Shown here in pieces: positions 37,295 to 51,700 of a DNA stretch of 64,000 bases (position 1 is the first letter of the stretch; each line of letters opens with the position of its first letter). Where the stretch lies: positions 11,435,560 through 11,499,559 of the forward strand of contig HG738140.1 in assembly GCA_000499405.2 (NCBI GenBank), given 5' to 3'. Origin of the DNA: Onchocerca volvulus (taxonomy: Eukaryota; Nematoda; Chromadorea; Rhabditida; Onchocercidae). The notes under the pieces are model-generated. The model had not been told where the DNA came from, made no database searches, and worked only from the letters and a program-made list of their open reading frames with translations. The position numbers and the translations under genes are program-made.

Positions 37295-40050
37295 TTTTTG
37301 TACCTACAATGGGGATCAAAGCATTATCATTTCTACTTATTACCATGATCAATAACTGGTAATAATAGAAAGGCGGAAACTAGAATGCATGTAAGTATAA
37401 GTAAGAATGGTAATAGTATAAGTAACATATCCTGTAACTATGATAAAATTCAGGACTATAAATGTAATATGAGTAAAACATGTTAACTAAAATTATATGT
37501 GAAGACATTAAATACAATAAATGTAATAGCATATAAGTATAAAAGAGAAAGCATAAAAATATCTGAATGTAATATTTAAGTATAAAAAAAAGTTTAGTAA
37601 TAGTATTGTTATTGATGCAACAAAGAACAGGTAGGCGAGGAGATTGATATGTTTTTTGGTTTGCTGTATTTAAACACTTCAAATATTTCTTTATTTGTTT
37701 CAGCTTGGGAAGTACTCGATTTATGAAAATAGCTCGAGTGGATCATGCGGAAGGTCCGTCAGTTCTTAAGGTTTTTCTTCTTCAAGATCCGTCATTTTCA
37801 ATTGATCCCTATCGTGATCAGGTATCTATCTCTCTTTTTTTTTTTGCTGTAAATATAAAATTTTTTTTTTATTGAACATTAGAATCATTCTCTGTTATAT
37901 TCAGGTTATTCAGATCCGCGATCTTTTGTGCAATGCGTACAACTGTTGTCCTTTCAGACGAGTATATGTAAGTAATACTGATAAATGCAAAAACTTTTTA
38001 CGAATTTACCAGTTAAATTCAAATTTTACTTCATTATACTTACTATTTTCGTGTTAAATATTGAAATTGATTTATGAAGTAACAATCTTTAAGCAATGAA
38101 ATCATATGGAATGCCTTAATCATTATCGTTAGCAGATTTTAATTTTGCTATACCTAGGAAATCGAATTGGCAGATTTCAAATTGTATCATTATTCTTGTG
38201 ATTAAAAAAAGACATTGTTTTTAAAAGTCGATAATTTAGGTTACATCACGCTGTGTAATTCTATCTCGACCATTCCAGAAATACACCCTATATGATCGTC
38301 TAAGCACGCGTCCATTTCTCACGGATATTGAGAAAAGATGGATTGCTTATCATCTCTTCAAGGTTAGTTTTTTCTTCGTACCGCAATAACGAAAAATTTT
38401 AGCAATTTGTTTTTTGACAATTTTTCATCTTGTTCTAGGCACTTGCGCAGTGTGAATATGCCGAAGTATGCCATGGCGATCTAAAAACTCAAAATATTCT
38501 TGTTTCAAGCTATAATTGGATACAAATAACTGATTTTGCATCGTTTAAACCTGCTAGCATTCCATCGGTTTGTAACATATTCGGTTCTAGGTTTGAATAT
38601 TCATTATTGATACAAGGCATAGTAACAGTTACCTAGATTTCCTGCTATGAGTCATTTCTTATTAAAGATTTACTTCTTTATCGCGTTCATATCCTTTCCG
38701 AGATTTGGTCATACTGTATTATTCTTTCTTCTGTGCCAAGCTTCTTTTGGTTTTCTAGATGCTCTGTAGTGTCATGTAATAAGAAGAAAAAAAAAAGATT
38801 ATATAAATCTGTTGGAAATCAGAAGCTCTGCTTCCTCAAATTAAGTGTCTGCGTCAGTATTTTAGGATGATCCATCATATTTTACGTTCTTTTTCGATAC
38901 CAGTCTGCGATTAAGCTGTTATTTGGCACCAGAAAGATTTTGTGCCAGTCAAGAGCTGAATTTACATCCAACTCTTCCGGGTGAATTTATGGATGTTTCC
39001 AAAGGCCTCACACATGCTATGGATATCTTTTCACTTGGCTGTGTACTCGTTGAACTGTTTACGGAAGGCCAATGTCCATTCACTTACGAACTACTTGTTA
39101 AATACAAGTACGTAAATGGAGAAATTTTTTACTGATTAACCTAACTTTTTTCAATGCCTAGATCTCTTTTCTCTAGTTTTAATCGGTAGCAAGTTAGAAA
39201 AGTTGATATTTTTAGACATGCGTCCAATGTGGAGGCGCAAGAAATGATTCAGAAAATTCAAGAACAGTTGCCTGAGGAATTGCGATCTTTGATCGGTTTG
39301 ATGCTTCATCGGAACCCAGCAAAAAGACCAAAAGCATCAGTGTTGGTAAGCATTTTATTCTTCAAAACTCAAGTAATTACAATTATAATGTATTAGTGGC
39401 AGATTTGTCAGGCATTTCATGCTCCATACCGAATTAACCTGCAGAAAAAGACACATAAACAAAGAGCTTTAAGCACTACAATCTGCTCATTTCAATTGGC
39501 TAAACATAACCACCGAGAAACTGTTAAATAGTTAAAAAGTTAAAGTTGAAAGTCTTAATCGTGTTATTATCTGATTTCGCTGTAAGTAAAGCGATTCTCA
39601 TTAGACAGTTATAGTGCTGGAATAGACATATTTAATGACGATTGTTCAGAAAGTTATTAATTTTTTTTTTTTCTAATGAGATATTCCAATTTTCTGTTGC
39701 CCTCTTCTTAATCTTTCAAGTTTCTGTTTTCATTCAAAAAAGGAAGCACAGATATGAAAAATTTTGTTTTCATTTGTTTAATGAATGAACTTATACAAAA
39801 AAAATCTTTCTACAAATTTTCCATATCATGACGGTTGCAAATATAACCTGTTTCTGAATAAAAGTTACTTAAAATTTTAGAGTTGAATTTTTAAGGTTCG
39901 GAAATATTCATCACTTTTATTCCCACCAATATTTGATCATTTTCTATATGATTATATAAATGCTTTTCGACCAAAATATGTACAAGCAAGCATATCACTT
40001 GAAGAGCCGCAAACTTCAGAATCAGTGGATTCGGATGATGTAATTGCAAA
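36976..40050 (+). other. vps-15: VPS15 kinase-like domain exons (1-8)
   Basis: Residues 1-350. Gly2 follows the start ([14 protein letters not shown]), the family's myristoylation signal. The glycine-rich loop is degenerate (LGSTRF), as in other VPS15. Lys53 sits in VLKVF. The catalytic loop is CHGDLKTQN (Asp146, HGD for HRD), and the magnesium motif is DFA (164-166) for DFG. The APE motif is present (YLAPERF), followed by [18 protein letters not shown]15 orthologues share these departures, so they are family traits rather than decay. Confidence 0.9.
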
Positions 40051-42662
40051 GTTCGTTTAATTCAATATCTTTTAAAACTTCAGTAGTTTGAATGATAGTT
40101 GTAAGTTTTTGTGAGCTATTTCAGTTGTTTGTAAAAAAATTTTTACTTTTTCTATCTATATTTCTTAGTTTATCCAGAAATTAGATGATACTAATAGATT
40201 TTTTGTTTTATGAATATATTCGTCATTTTTCGATAAATATGAGAAAAACTGAAACGAAGTTCAGATTATCATTCGATATGCAATCAATTTTGGAGAAATT
40301 ATTAGAAAAAGCAGAGATTAATGGAAAACCATTCGACCAAACACCTGCCATTTTACTTATCATTGCACTGATTACATCAAATATGCGCACATTGAAGTCA
40401 TTAACTGCAAAATTTGTTAGTATAAATTTTGCTAACATTTAATCATTTAATCTTGAATGAAACTATTGCAATTTAATTTGTATTCCTTTTATTTAATTGT
40501 GAAGAAATATTTGTCTGCATTTTAATAAAATGCATTCTGTAATCAACTCTGTAAACTTGCTTATTTTATCTTACCGCTATCCTTATGGTCAAAATTATAA
40601 TGAATTTTCTTACTATCCAAGTTTCATAAATGTAGCAGAAACTTGGAGAAAAGCCTTTACAAGAATAGTTGAAAAGGCAAGACTGATTAATTTTTGGGCG
40701 AAAAATTATAGTTCCAGAGTTATCTTCAAACTAATATATTAATTAATTCCTCTCCTAATAGCAATTAATAGCAATTAGGAGAGGAATTAATTAATATAGA
40801 TAACTCTAGAACTATCTTTTAATTCATTTCTCTAATACATTTTTCATTTTTTTTCACTAGTTTGAATTTCATCTTTTTGGTTACTATTCCAGAGTAAATT
40901 GGAATTTTTAAGGAAGTGATGAAGTTATTGCATAGGTGTGTACCATTAGTGGATCTATCAGTTGTTGCTGATCGTATATTGCCGTATTTGGTTTGTCATT
41001 ACGTTTTTCTATATGTGAGAATATTTGCAACTCAAATTTATGAGGACTTATTTTTCGAATCGATTAATTGGTTTTTCTTATCATTTTTTTTCTTATAATT
41101 CTTATGATACCAATTTTTGAAAGACAAATTTTTGCAGGTTGAAATGATATCTGATAACATGGTTCAGGTTAGATGTGAAGCCATTTATTCAGTTACTTCA
41201 CTTCTAACATCTTTCAAAGAAATACCGAAATATGAAACTCGATTATTTATCGATTACTTATTTCCAAGACTTGTAAGAGTTTCAATATTTAAAGAACTTC
41301 TGTTATGTATGAATTTTTTTTTTTTCAGAATTAAATATTACAAAAATGGTCTTATATTTTTTTATCAAACCATTCATTGCATTTATTCTAAATCCTTGTA
41401 AAAATAAAACCCTTGATTTTATGAAGCTGTAGTTTTGTAGAAGACTTCAGGCAAACTTCAGGCACTAGAAAAAAACAGTATAAAGTTTCATAAAAACTAA
41501 GCTGAAATTTTTATTGTTATATCAGTCGAGATATTTGCAGTCTACTTGTTTAAATCAATCTACGATATTTCAGAAAATTTTCTCATTAGATAAAAATCCT
41601 GTGGTACGAATAACTCTGGCACAAAATTTGGGTGATTTAGCCGAAGCTTCTTTCAGGTAAGTAGTTTTGCCTTTAAATTAACTTCCATTAAGCTCTTATT
41701 TTGTTTCGGAATAGTTAATCTCAGGTTTATCCATGAAGGACAGAAAAATTTAACGGAAGATTTGTTGGGTGGATCAATAATTACCGAAATGGACGATAGC
41801 GAACGTGGAGAGCGGCTTGCAAGACAAGAAATAAAGGCGCTTCAGCAGACTGTTATTGATATTTTCGTTAATTTGTGTGATTCCGATAACAACGTCAAGG
41901 TATTAGAATTTCATAAGAAATTAATTTTTTTTTTTTTTGACTCTCTTTATTTCACTATTCAAAATTTAAAAGTTGTTAAAATTTCGCCTTTTTTGGCAGG
42001 ATATTTATCAATCTAAATTTGTCTCTTCGATCATCAAATCGATTTTGCACTTATGTTTTTTTCATTTTCTCGATTTTGGGCTATCTTGTTTGTTCTTTCA
42101 ATTTCAAAATTATCTTGGTTCTGAAGAAAAAAAGGAAATTAATTGATAGTCCAATTTAATAATAATTTGTATGCCGAAATAGATCCCAGCAATTGACGGA
42201 GAATGATATATAATGATATTTAGTAGTATTGGTAATGGCATGTGATTTTTGTTTGCAGCACAGTGTTGTAACTTCGCAGTCGTTGGTGAAGTTGTGTCAC
42301 TTTTTTGATCGTCGGAAAGGTAGGAATTATTTTCACTTATTCAGCGGTGTTGGTATTCAACTTACGGAGAATGATGTACAATAATATTTGAAATGATGAA
42401 AACGCCGTTTTGCATTCATTTGCATTTCATTATCGCTGTAATAAATTTTCTTGGGCAGTGGAATTTTTTGCTCTCAGTAGATAGGACAAGAGCAATGAAA
42501 ACCGATATAGCTGAAGTTAATTAACTACTGTTAAAAAAGCAAGAGGTACTAAATCAAGTTAAGTATTGTTTATAACGCTTGGCTCAGTACAATTAAAGAA
42601 TAGCCAACTTCACGATTTGAAAATTATGATGCTGCAACAAATTAGATCAACTTTTCCACGCT

Positions 42663-42716
<54 letters not shown>

Positions 42717-45700
42717 TAGAAGTAAATTTCAATGTTTTACAAGTTAATTATAGCAACGGATGTCCTGCTGTCGCATTTGATTACATTTTTGAATGACAAA
42801 GTGGATTGGCGCCTTCGGGCATCGTTTTTTGAATGCTGTCCCATTATTGCTCATTTTGTTGGTCGTCAAAGTACCTACATTTTGCAATCACTTCTGGAAC
42901 AGGTTTATATCATTTTTATAACTAAATTATTCTAAAATCTCTTATATAATAATGCTGAACAATCTTTACGTTAATATTAAAGCTTCACTAGTGGTAGCAA
43001 ATGGAAGGAGAGAAAATTAAAGTTAAATTAAATAAAGAGATGAATGAGTTTGAATAGTAGTCAAAGTAGTAATAACATGATTAAAAATCACTGAGTAAAT
43101 GCATATGAAAAAAGTCGACAGATAAAATAAAAATGAGGAGATCGTTATGTCAATTCTATGTTTTAAATTTTATTTTACTGGTTCTTAATTTTTATCTTTA
43201 ATTGATCTGAATGTATATCCTATACAACACTGATATATACTATATATATATATATATAAGCAATAACCTGCAAAATAAAAACAATTATAACCAACAACTC
43301 CAAGTAATAAAAAACAACCAAAGCAAAAAATCCCAAGAATTTACAATTCTTTATTCTATAAATTAAACTAACACTTCAAAAATAGAAACAAGTTTCCTTA
43401 CCTCTACCATACTACAACTTACGCCCTCTTTAGGCCATTGCCATTGACGGATGATTTATACCACGTTATTCATTAAATTCACTGAAACATCAAGAAAAAA
43501 TTACTTTCTTTTCCAAAATCGAAAAAAAAAAATTAATCAAAAAAAACTTTATAATGGTAACGCATGAAACATAAATTTATAAGCCAAATATATATCTGTT
43601 TTAAATACCAAAACAAAAAAAAAAACATTACAAAATAAAATAAAAACTAAACAATCATACATGTGCCAATAAAATTCACCAAAAAAGAGGGCTCTCCAGC
43701 AAAACACATATTCCAAAGAAAAATCTAAAGTCAGTCAATATTTTTTCGGTTTAAACAAAACTTTACTCCCGAATTAATAAATTTTGATTACCTGGGTACT
43801 AATCCAGTTCAAAAAACAAATTTTTGATACCATAAAAACAAAAAAAAAACCTAAAATGTTTTACAAAAAATAACATAAAAATAAACCGAAAATCTACGAT
43901 ATCACAACAAATACAGTTAAAAATTGAAACGCATAGCCGATTATTCTGGAACGCTAATAAAGCAATCAAAAAACTACCAGTGTACAAAAAATAACACACT
44001 AAATAAACTAAGAATAAGTAATACTATCGTGATACAACCTAAACCAAAATCAAACTTAAAAATTATGAAAATAAAGCATTACCTGAATACCATAATCTTT
44101 AATACAAAAAGAAAAAAATTACCAAACTACTATACCCGACACCAAACCAAAACATAAAAAATAAAAGAACAAAATAGATTCAAAAAAACATAATAAACCA
44201 ATAAAGAAAAAAACAAAAACTCAACACCCAATAAAACAAAAATCAAACGATCATACTTAAAAAACAAAAACGAAAAAGAAAAAAAAAATAAGGACACTAA
44301 AGAATAAAAACTTTTTGATTAAGAGTCAAAAATTCTAAATTTAAAATAATGCTTTAAATATGGATTACCTTGAAAACATGAATCTCACAGACTTAAAAAA
44401 AATTATCCTACCGCACTAAAAAAAAAAAAAAAGAATTCTTTAACCTACTAATCAACAGTATGTTATACAAAAAATATACTTAAAATTCTAGCTTAAAAAC
44501 CAACCGCGCTTTAAACGAATGTACTTATTATACTAAAAAGCCAAAACAAAATCCCGTGCACAAACATCTTATGAATGCTAATCAAATATAATTTATTTAT
44601 AATATATACACAATATAATACTAGATTCATTTCAGTTTAGTGAAGAAATCATTACATTACATTAAATTTAATTTCCAATAGAGTATTATATTGTTATTAA
44701 TATAATGCTCTAGACAGAATATAGAATAAAAAAAAAAGAAATGGATAGAGTAAAAAAAACTTCAAAAGTATTTTCGCAAAAACTAAAACTACCCCAAATC
44801 CATATATATATATAACAAAAATAATCATATTAGAAGAAACAAATCGTGTAATTGATGGTTAGGGAAAATTTTATTCGAAAGATGGAACTAAGTTGTATAA
44901 AATAATTATATTTAAATCATTTTTAAAGTGCAAATATGTTCATTAGCAGAAAACTGTTTGTATTGCAGGGTTTGCATGATTATGAAGAATTTGTGCAGTT
45001 GCGCACGTTATGTTGTATATGCCGACTATGTGAGCAAGATTTACTCGAGAAACCTGCTATTTACGAATTGCTGAATGATATTATACCGTTTTTGGCTCAT
45101 CCAGTAAATATTCTTAGTTTAGATTTCAAAGTTTTCGGTTGATAGAACTTCGCTAAAGTTAAGATTGTTTAATTAGCAAGTTTATTCGCTTTACAAACAT
45201 TCTAATTTACTTAGAAATTTAGGCCAAAAATGTAATATTTCGGTTAGAACTTTGTTTTTATTTTCAGAATGAATATCTACGAATGGCAACGCTAAACATT
45301 TTGAGTACACTGGATGCAAAATTTAATGTTGCGGACATTTTATGTAAAGTAATGCCAGTGGTGGAACCTTATATAAAGGAACGGCTAATAAGACTGCAAA
45401 ACAAGGTATGCTTCTATAAGTACTGTGATAAAATCCTAGCTTGAATAAGAATAACTTTTCAGAATATAGTGGCTATGTAGTGAACTAGCAGTGACCAATT
45501 TTCATTATCATTTCAGTAAAATCGATTTCAGCTGGTAAAAACCTAAGCAGATTTGGGTTAAACAATAGCTAATGTTATCATAGCCAGCAGTTGATGAGTT
45601 TAATACAAGATACTATAAAATGAGGCCGAATAAACAATTCTCGAAATTAGCTGTATGAATCTTTTTTTTCGATTTGAAATTAAGCATCAATTATTAAAAT

Positions 45701-48700
45701 CTTATATAACTTAGTGGATGTGAAGATATTTGAGGAAATCCTGTGTTTTACTCTATTTTTTATAGTTTGTAGTTACCGCTTCACTGAGGCCATATATCCC
45801 ACGTCCAATTTGGAATTACGTGGTGAACATTTCATCTGTCAAATCATTGCTAAATTTCATAGCAGACAAACAAATATATATAGCTTTGGACGGCAATTCA
45901 GATTCGATGTTTTCAACTAGTAAAAAGTTAACACTATTTGTTCATGTTTTAATTTTGGTTATCGTTAAATCTTTTAAGGCCATTTTATTATTTATTTATT
46001 CATGTATTCTGTCCATAGAGGACTTTTTTTCCTTGAAATTTCGTAAATTATTATATGGTTCTGTGAACACTTTCAATCTTTATCTTAAGAAATTTTCCTA
46101 AAATTGGCTCTTTGTATCTAGTTTCGATATATTTTCTGTGGAAATTATCCCTTCTTCCTTCAGCGAAACAATATATGATAAATCCGAAGCATTCTTCGGC
46201 ATCAAAATCAAATAATGAAAGAGTTAATTTATTCTAAAATTCCGATTAGAAATACAAAGATAAGAATTAGCGAGTGAAATAATTTCTCATTTTTTTAGAT
46301 ACCAGCCAATTTCGGTACAACTAGAATCCTGTTTGAAACATTTGGAAAATCTAGGTTTAGATCACAATATCGAAGACAAATTAGTTCGTTTCGAGAATAT
46401 AATAACTAAAATGATTCATTTTCGTACCAGGTTTGGTTTTTTCTCCTCAAACTTTTGAAATTCGAACGATTCTGGAATTGAGTTGAAGTTTAGTCGTATT
46501 TATCAACAGTGTATTATGTGCTTTAAGTTTCGAATAGGGTCTGTTGAATTTTATGAGTCATTTTTGAGCAGTTTAGTGGAATCATCAGATAAAAAATTGA
46601 TAAAGTCTGCTTCATTGTTGACATGTCACAGTTTTGTATCAGAATTATGTATGGTCACTTTATTTTTTGACTTATGAATTATAATGGTGATAAAAAATAA
46701 TAAGATTGGATGTATAAGTATCATATTATAAGTACCATATTTTATTAAAATATAATTATTAAATTCGATCCCTTGTTCAGCCGACTTCGATAATTGCTTT
46801 ATATCATGTAAGAAAAAATCAGCCACGTTAATTACGAATAATACAAAAAATGTTATGATTATAGTTTGGATGCTGCTAACTTAAATCCAAACTTGGGTAT
46901 TATTGATTTATTAGAAACGGATGTTAAATTGCATGTTTTCGATCTTACCAGTGATCCAAAGACGGCATGCGTTAAGGTTTGTCTTCATTCTATCACTTAG
47001 CTTATGTAATTTCTTTCGAAAATTGTCTTACATGTTGTTAATTACGATCTTTGTAATTTATATAATCACAACTATTTTTAATAAAGTTTGTAAACGCATA
47101 TTAAAATGCCAGTGAGTTTAACTTGGAATCTTAACATCATTCCGCTTCTTAGAATTATGTTCTTTCAATAAGCTTTTTTCATAGGAACGAAGAGAGTTTG
47201 GATTTCAATTTTGTGCTGGTACCCCACTCATCCAAAAAGATTTATTTATAAGGAATCGAACAATTAAATGATTTTTTTTCTTTTCTTTTCTTTTCTTTCT
47301 TCTTTTTTTTTTTTTTTTTTTTAAATATGCCCAAGAGGATATGAAATTTCGACAACTCAGTTCCAGTTTTTAATTTTTTTTTTTTTCCAGACAGTTCGTG
47401 CAAATGGTCAATATCCTATGGAATGGAGAAATATTTATGATGTTGTCAATACGCTTGCGTCAAATTTGAGTGGATCGCTCCTTACTTCAGAAATACGGGA
47501 ATTATCCGAATATGCTTTATTAACATCGAGTTTCTCAAATCTTGGAACTGATTATAATTTTGCTGGTAATTTTTTCAGGAGAACTTTTGTTTGATTTTTA
47601 TTGGAAATCTTCATCTTACAATAATTTTTTTCGCGATTTTCTTTTATATGTGCATTGCCTTTAATTATTTTTCAAAAATTTTAAGTGATTTTAATTTCAA
47701 TGAGAATTGACAGTTAAGGTAATTAAAAAAATCTTCATTCAAACTTAAATATAATTTTGTTGTGGGCACTCTTAAAACTTATTGAGATATACATCTTTCT
47801 GACTTTTCACAATACTCAGCTTACTACGCGCAGTGAAATATCCGAGTCAGATAAATTGATTGAAAGGTTGTTTTTAGCAGAAGTAAATAATAAATGTTGT
47901 AGTACGTTCGTCGGCTTGTAAAATTATGCTATCGGAATTACTGACTCACAAAAGAGAACGTTATGCAAAGCATCAGCGACTTCATCCGATCATTTATTCT
48001 GGAAGTTCTTCTGCTAATTCGAATTCCTCACTACCATTACCATCAATACGTGTCGGTAGTAATCTCATTTCCCATTTGCATGAACATAAAGCAGCAGTTA
48101 ATAAGTAAGTTAACCTTATTTTGAATTGAAATATTATATGGACCTCAGTTATTTGTTATATATATATATATATTTAGCTTAAAGCTCGTTTTTTTTTCTT
48201 TTTTTTTTTTTTTTTTCATCTGCTATTGCTTATTTGGTACTTATTGTTCAAAAGTGGCTTAGAAAAGGAAATTTGGAATACTATTTTTAGGTTAATGTAA
48301 AGAATAAGATATCTTTCTAGATTAGCACAAAGTCCGAATGGTTGCTATTTTGCAAGTGCCGGAGCTGATGGACTTCTGAAACTCTGGTCCTTAAATCGTA
48401 TACAAGGAGATTTGAGTATGACTGTCCGCGCCGATGCTACATTTACTTATGGGAGGAGTTTTTTTCTTCAAATTTAATATATAATTTATGCATTATGATT
48501 AGTTTCCGAAACATATTCATTATCAACTAATGTTCTCAGAAGTTATATAAATATTATGATTGTCGTCCGTTTATTTAATTACTTGCTTATTTACATTTCT
48601 CTAGGAGTGAATAAATATAGTTGAGTAAGTTGACAGAAGAAATTAAGACTCTTGGATTTTTAAATTTTACGTTGATAGGTTGAAGAAGGACTTGTTTTCC

Positions 48701-51700
48701 TTTTCTTTTTGGGTCCTGTTACAGTTCAAGTTTTTTTTTAATAAAGTATGTAAAGAATGATGTTTGTAGCAGGGAAAAATTGCAGATTGAACTGTGTAAC
48801 TTTATCTAGTCGATTTTTAGGCCACGAAATTAGTTCAGTGCAATTTTTGGGACGAACGGGATCGCATCTGGCCATTGCAAGTGAAGATTGCCGTATTGGT
48901 ATTATCGATGCTGAACGAATGCAGCTTTTAACAAAGATTAGTTTCGATAAAGAAGGAGAAGGTCAACCAGTTGATATCATTGCCGTTAATAATCTTCTCT
49001 ATGTCCTAACCCATCACAACAATATTTTCTGCCTTGACTGCAGGTTATTCATTCGAAATTTTTGAAATATGTTGGAATCATTTGTTCTCAAGTTCACTGC
49101 TTTGAATATCATTAAATATAGCCATCTAAATCCTTTCCACAGGAGTCAAGTTTATCTCTCCCTTTTTTAACATGTACTTCTTGAATGAAATAATCATCTT
49201 TGAAAATATGCTTTAATATTTTTAAAAATTTAATCTGAACAATTTACAATCAGATTAAATTTTCGGGATTTGGTGTGGAAATTTTTTTTAATATGATTTT
49301 TGCAACTCAACAAGAACTCTCTATTTCAAAATGGCAGTGGCAACTGCTTAGTTGATCATTGCTGCAAATTTCTGGTTTAATGTAATTGTAAAATAGTTGT
49401 CATACATCAGTGACAACTCTTTCAAATTTTCACTGAATTTTTCGCTAAAACTATCGCTCCAATTAATATTCACCAACAAACAGATTGCAAGTGATTACTG
49501 ATGATTTAGGTACGAAATAGTTCATGAAAAATATAATAGCAGAATATTTGACTGTAACATTTAAAATTATGTTGGAATTTTTTTTTAATGTCTAAATCAT
49601 AGTGCTGGTTTTGATTAGTGACACTTCTAAATGAAGGTTTAAAAAAGATTACATAAAATTTAATTATTCATGATTCACTATTTATCTTGAAGGATACCAA
49701 CTTATGAAAGGGCAATTTTGGGATGTAAGCCCAAAGTAGTTTGGCGACATCGGATCAAAAATGAATATGGTTTAATAACATCATTTTGTATCGATCCAGT
49801 AAGTCAAAATTGGATGTGTCTTACGTCAACCAGTCGTTATATCATTCTATGGGATCTAAGGTAAATGTTTTATTTCGTATAATCTATTACTACACCATTT
49901 ACGTGGATCTAAGATGGATATAGATATGGAGATACTTTTAAAATTAACTATTTGTTAATTATGATCATCTTTAGTATTTAATAGAAATGATTTCTATTTA
50001 ACTATCCAAATTTAGAGCTCTTTAAAGCTTAACTTGTGAGGGAGGTTTTTTTTTTCTTTCTAATAAATTGACAAGATTCGTTGCTTTTTATTTTTGTTAA
50101 TTTCATATTGTTTTTCTTCCATTTGAAATAAAGGACTTAACACATAAATTTTATGAAATCTCTTTACGATATTCAATTTCATGGGACTTTATTGTAATTC
50201 AATTTTCTTGTTTTTTTTTGATTTGAACCATTATGGCAAAGAAATGTAGATGTTATCAAGTTTTATTTTTTTTTTCGAGTTAATGGAAAGTCTTTTATTC
50301 CTTTTTTTTTGTGGGCACAAAGACGGGTAAAGCATACCTTGAAATATCAATTTTTTTAGCATTCGCATTAGCAGATAGGACATTCTATAAAGATAATACT
50401 AATAAGAATAAGTAATTCTTCAATTAATTAAATTGCGAATAATTCCAAATTTTTATGTTGATTTATTTTTTCTATTTGAGATAATTCTTAAAAATTACAA
50501 TTTCTATTTGTTTTCAGTATCTTATTTGGATCTCTTATTTATTGTATTTATTCATTCATTTTATTTGATTTATTTAATATTTTATTTAATATAACTTATT
50601 TAATTAAATTTTATCAATTCATTTTCTGCAACCTTACTTATTTGTTAGAAATCAATTCGAAAACATTCAAGAACTTGAAGGTTCGGAGTTGAAGTGAATA
50701 GTTGGCCACATCCTAGCGATGCATGCCGGTTGCTACGTTGTTGGCCTGCTTTTTCGATAGTGAATGAACACATTAGTAGTCCATGTGCAGAAATTTGGAC
50801 AGCATCATCGTGTGCATCCGAACTAACTCGTTGGAAATTGGAAACAGCGCAAAGGACACACGTTATATGGCCTTCCTCCAACAAGCCTTTCCACTATTCC
50901 ATGGTATGCGAGTTATTTGCTTCAAAATCTTTTCCAAACAATTGCTTTATAGCTAAGATTAAATCATCTCTCTAAAATTTCATCGCAAATACTTTAATTT
51001 TTAACAACGTAGGGATACTAACGGGCAGTATGTTCCAAAAGTGTATATTCGAAATGAAACAAATTGGTTTGATGCCTATGTTTGTTTTATTGGTGGTCAA
51101 ATAAACGATTTTATTAAGATTTGATTGCTTACATCATAGGTTTCTTTAAATTTCTGATTCAGAGACATCTCAAAACATCTCTGATTTTTCAGAAAGATAA
51201 GCATGTCACAACAGCATTGGTTACTTGTCGATTGACAGGTCGTGTTTTCACAGGTGATAGTTTGGGTACCATACGATCGTATAATTTATCAAATCCAAAC
51301 GAGTGTTTTTATCTTTCTGGATCACTTCGACGAACTGCAGAAGCTGTTTCTTCATCATTATTCGAACATTTTGCTTCCATCCGTTACAGCAAATCTATAA
51401 TCGATACAGTAGAAGTTTTGAGTGAAACGATTACCGGTAGAACCACCGAACCGCTTTATGCTGTAAATCCACTTGAAGTGCAGGCATGATTTTTATTTAA
51501 AGCTTCACTGTTAAAATACATAACACTGCACTCCTTTGTCGTTGATTTTCTTTTCTTTTTTTTTTTAATCCAAAATAATTTAACCTTATTCGGAACATGC
51601 ATCAAACTTGTTCGTCTTTCAGGAACTTCTCCGCTTTTTTAATAACCTATTGAATCTGCACACTATTATCTTTAGCAATATATTTTTTATTTTTCCAGTT

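Larger units (their letters stand above)
43258..44590 (-). pseudogene. nuclear mitochondrial insertion (NUMT), about 1.3 kb
   Basis: The plus strand of this intron is abruptly A/C-rich; its complement is T/G-rich like filarial mitochondrial coding strands. Reading the minus strand gives tRNA-like sequences, nad4L, the small rRNA, trnY and the start of nad1, in the order of filarial mitochondrial genomes. It lies wholly within vps-15 intron 15 (42903-44968). nad4L has stop codons and a frame change, so this is a decayed copy. The upper boundary is not sharp: 44591-44820 is AT-rich and might still be control-region sequence. Confidence 0.9.
40244..46976 (+). other. vps-15: VPS15 HEAT-repeat and linker exons (9-22)
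   Basis: Residues about 351-929 as helical repeats and linker: [98 protein letters not shown] and following. Alignment with the VPS15 pattern is continuous across the exons on both sides of the mitochondrial insertion (LLEQ to GLHDYEE), so the insertion lies in a true intron. Confidence 0.85.

Noticed and set aside
40530..40742. 70-codon ORF in vps-15 intron 9
   Set aside because: vps-15 exons 9 and 10 join perfectly without it, and the ORF runs into the hairpin.
43799..44157. ORFs on both strands in the A/C-rich intron
   Set aside because: These lie in the mitochondrial rRNA/nad4L copy and are not nuclear genes.
43258..44590. Mitochondrial sequence as an assembly chimera
   Set aside because: vps-15 exons on both sides belong to one gene with matching phases, and nad4L is broken, which favours a true insertion; read support is still needed.
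50645..50884. 79-codon minus-strand ORF
   Set aside because: It is antisense to vps-15 exon 28, whose frame aligns with the WD40 region.
51012..51123. Coding-like frame ([15 protein letters not shown]) in vps-15 intron 28
   Set aside because: No donor fits before its stop codon, and exon 28 joins exon 29 in phase with family-consistent sequence.
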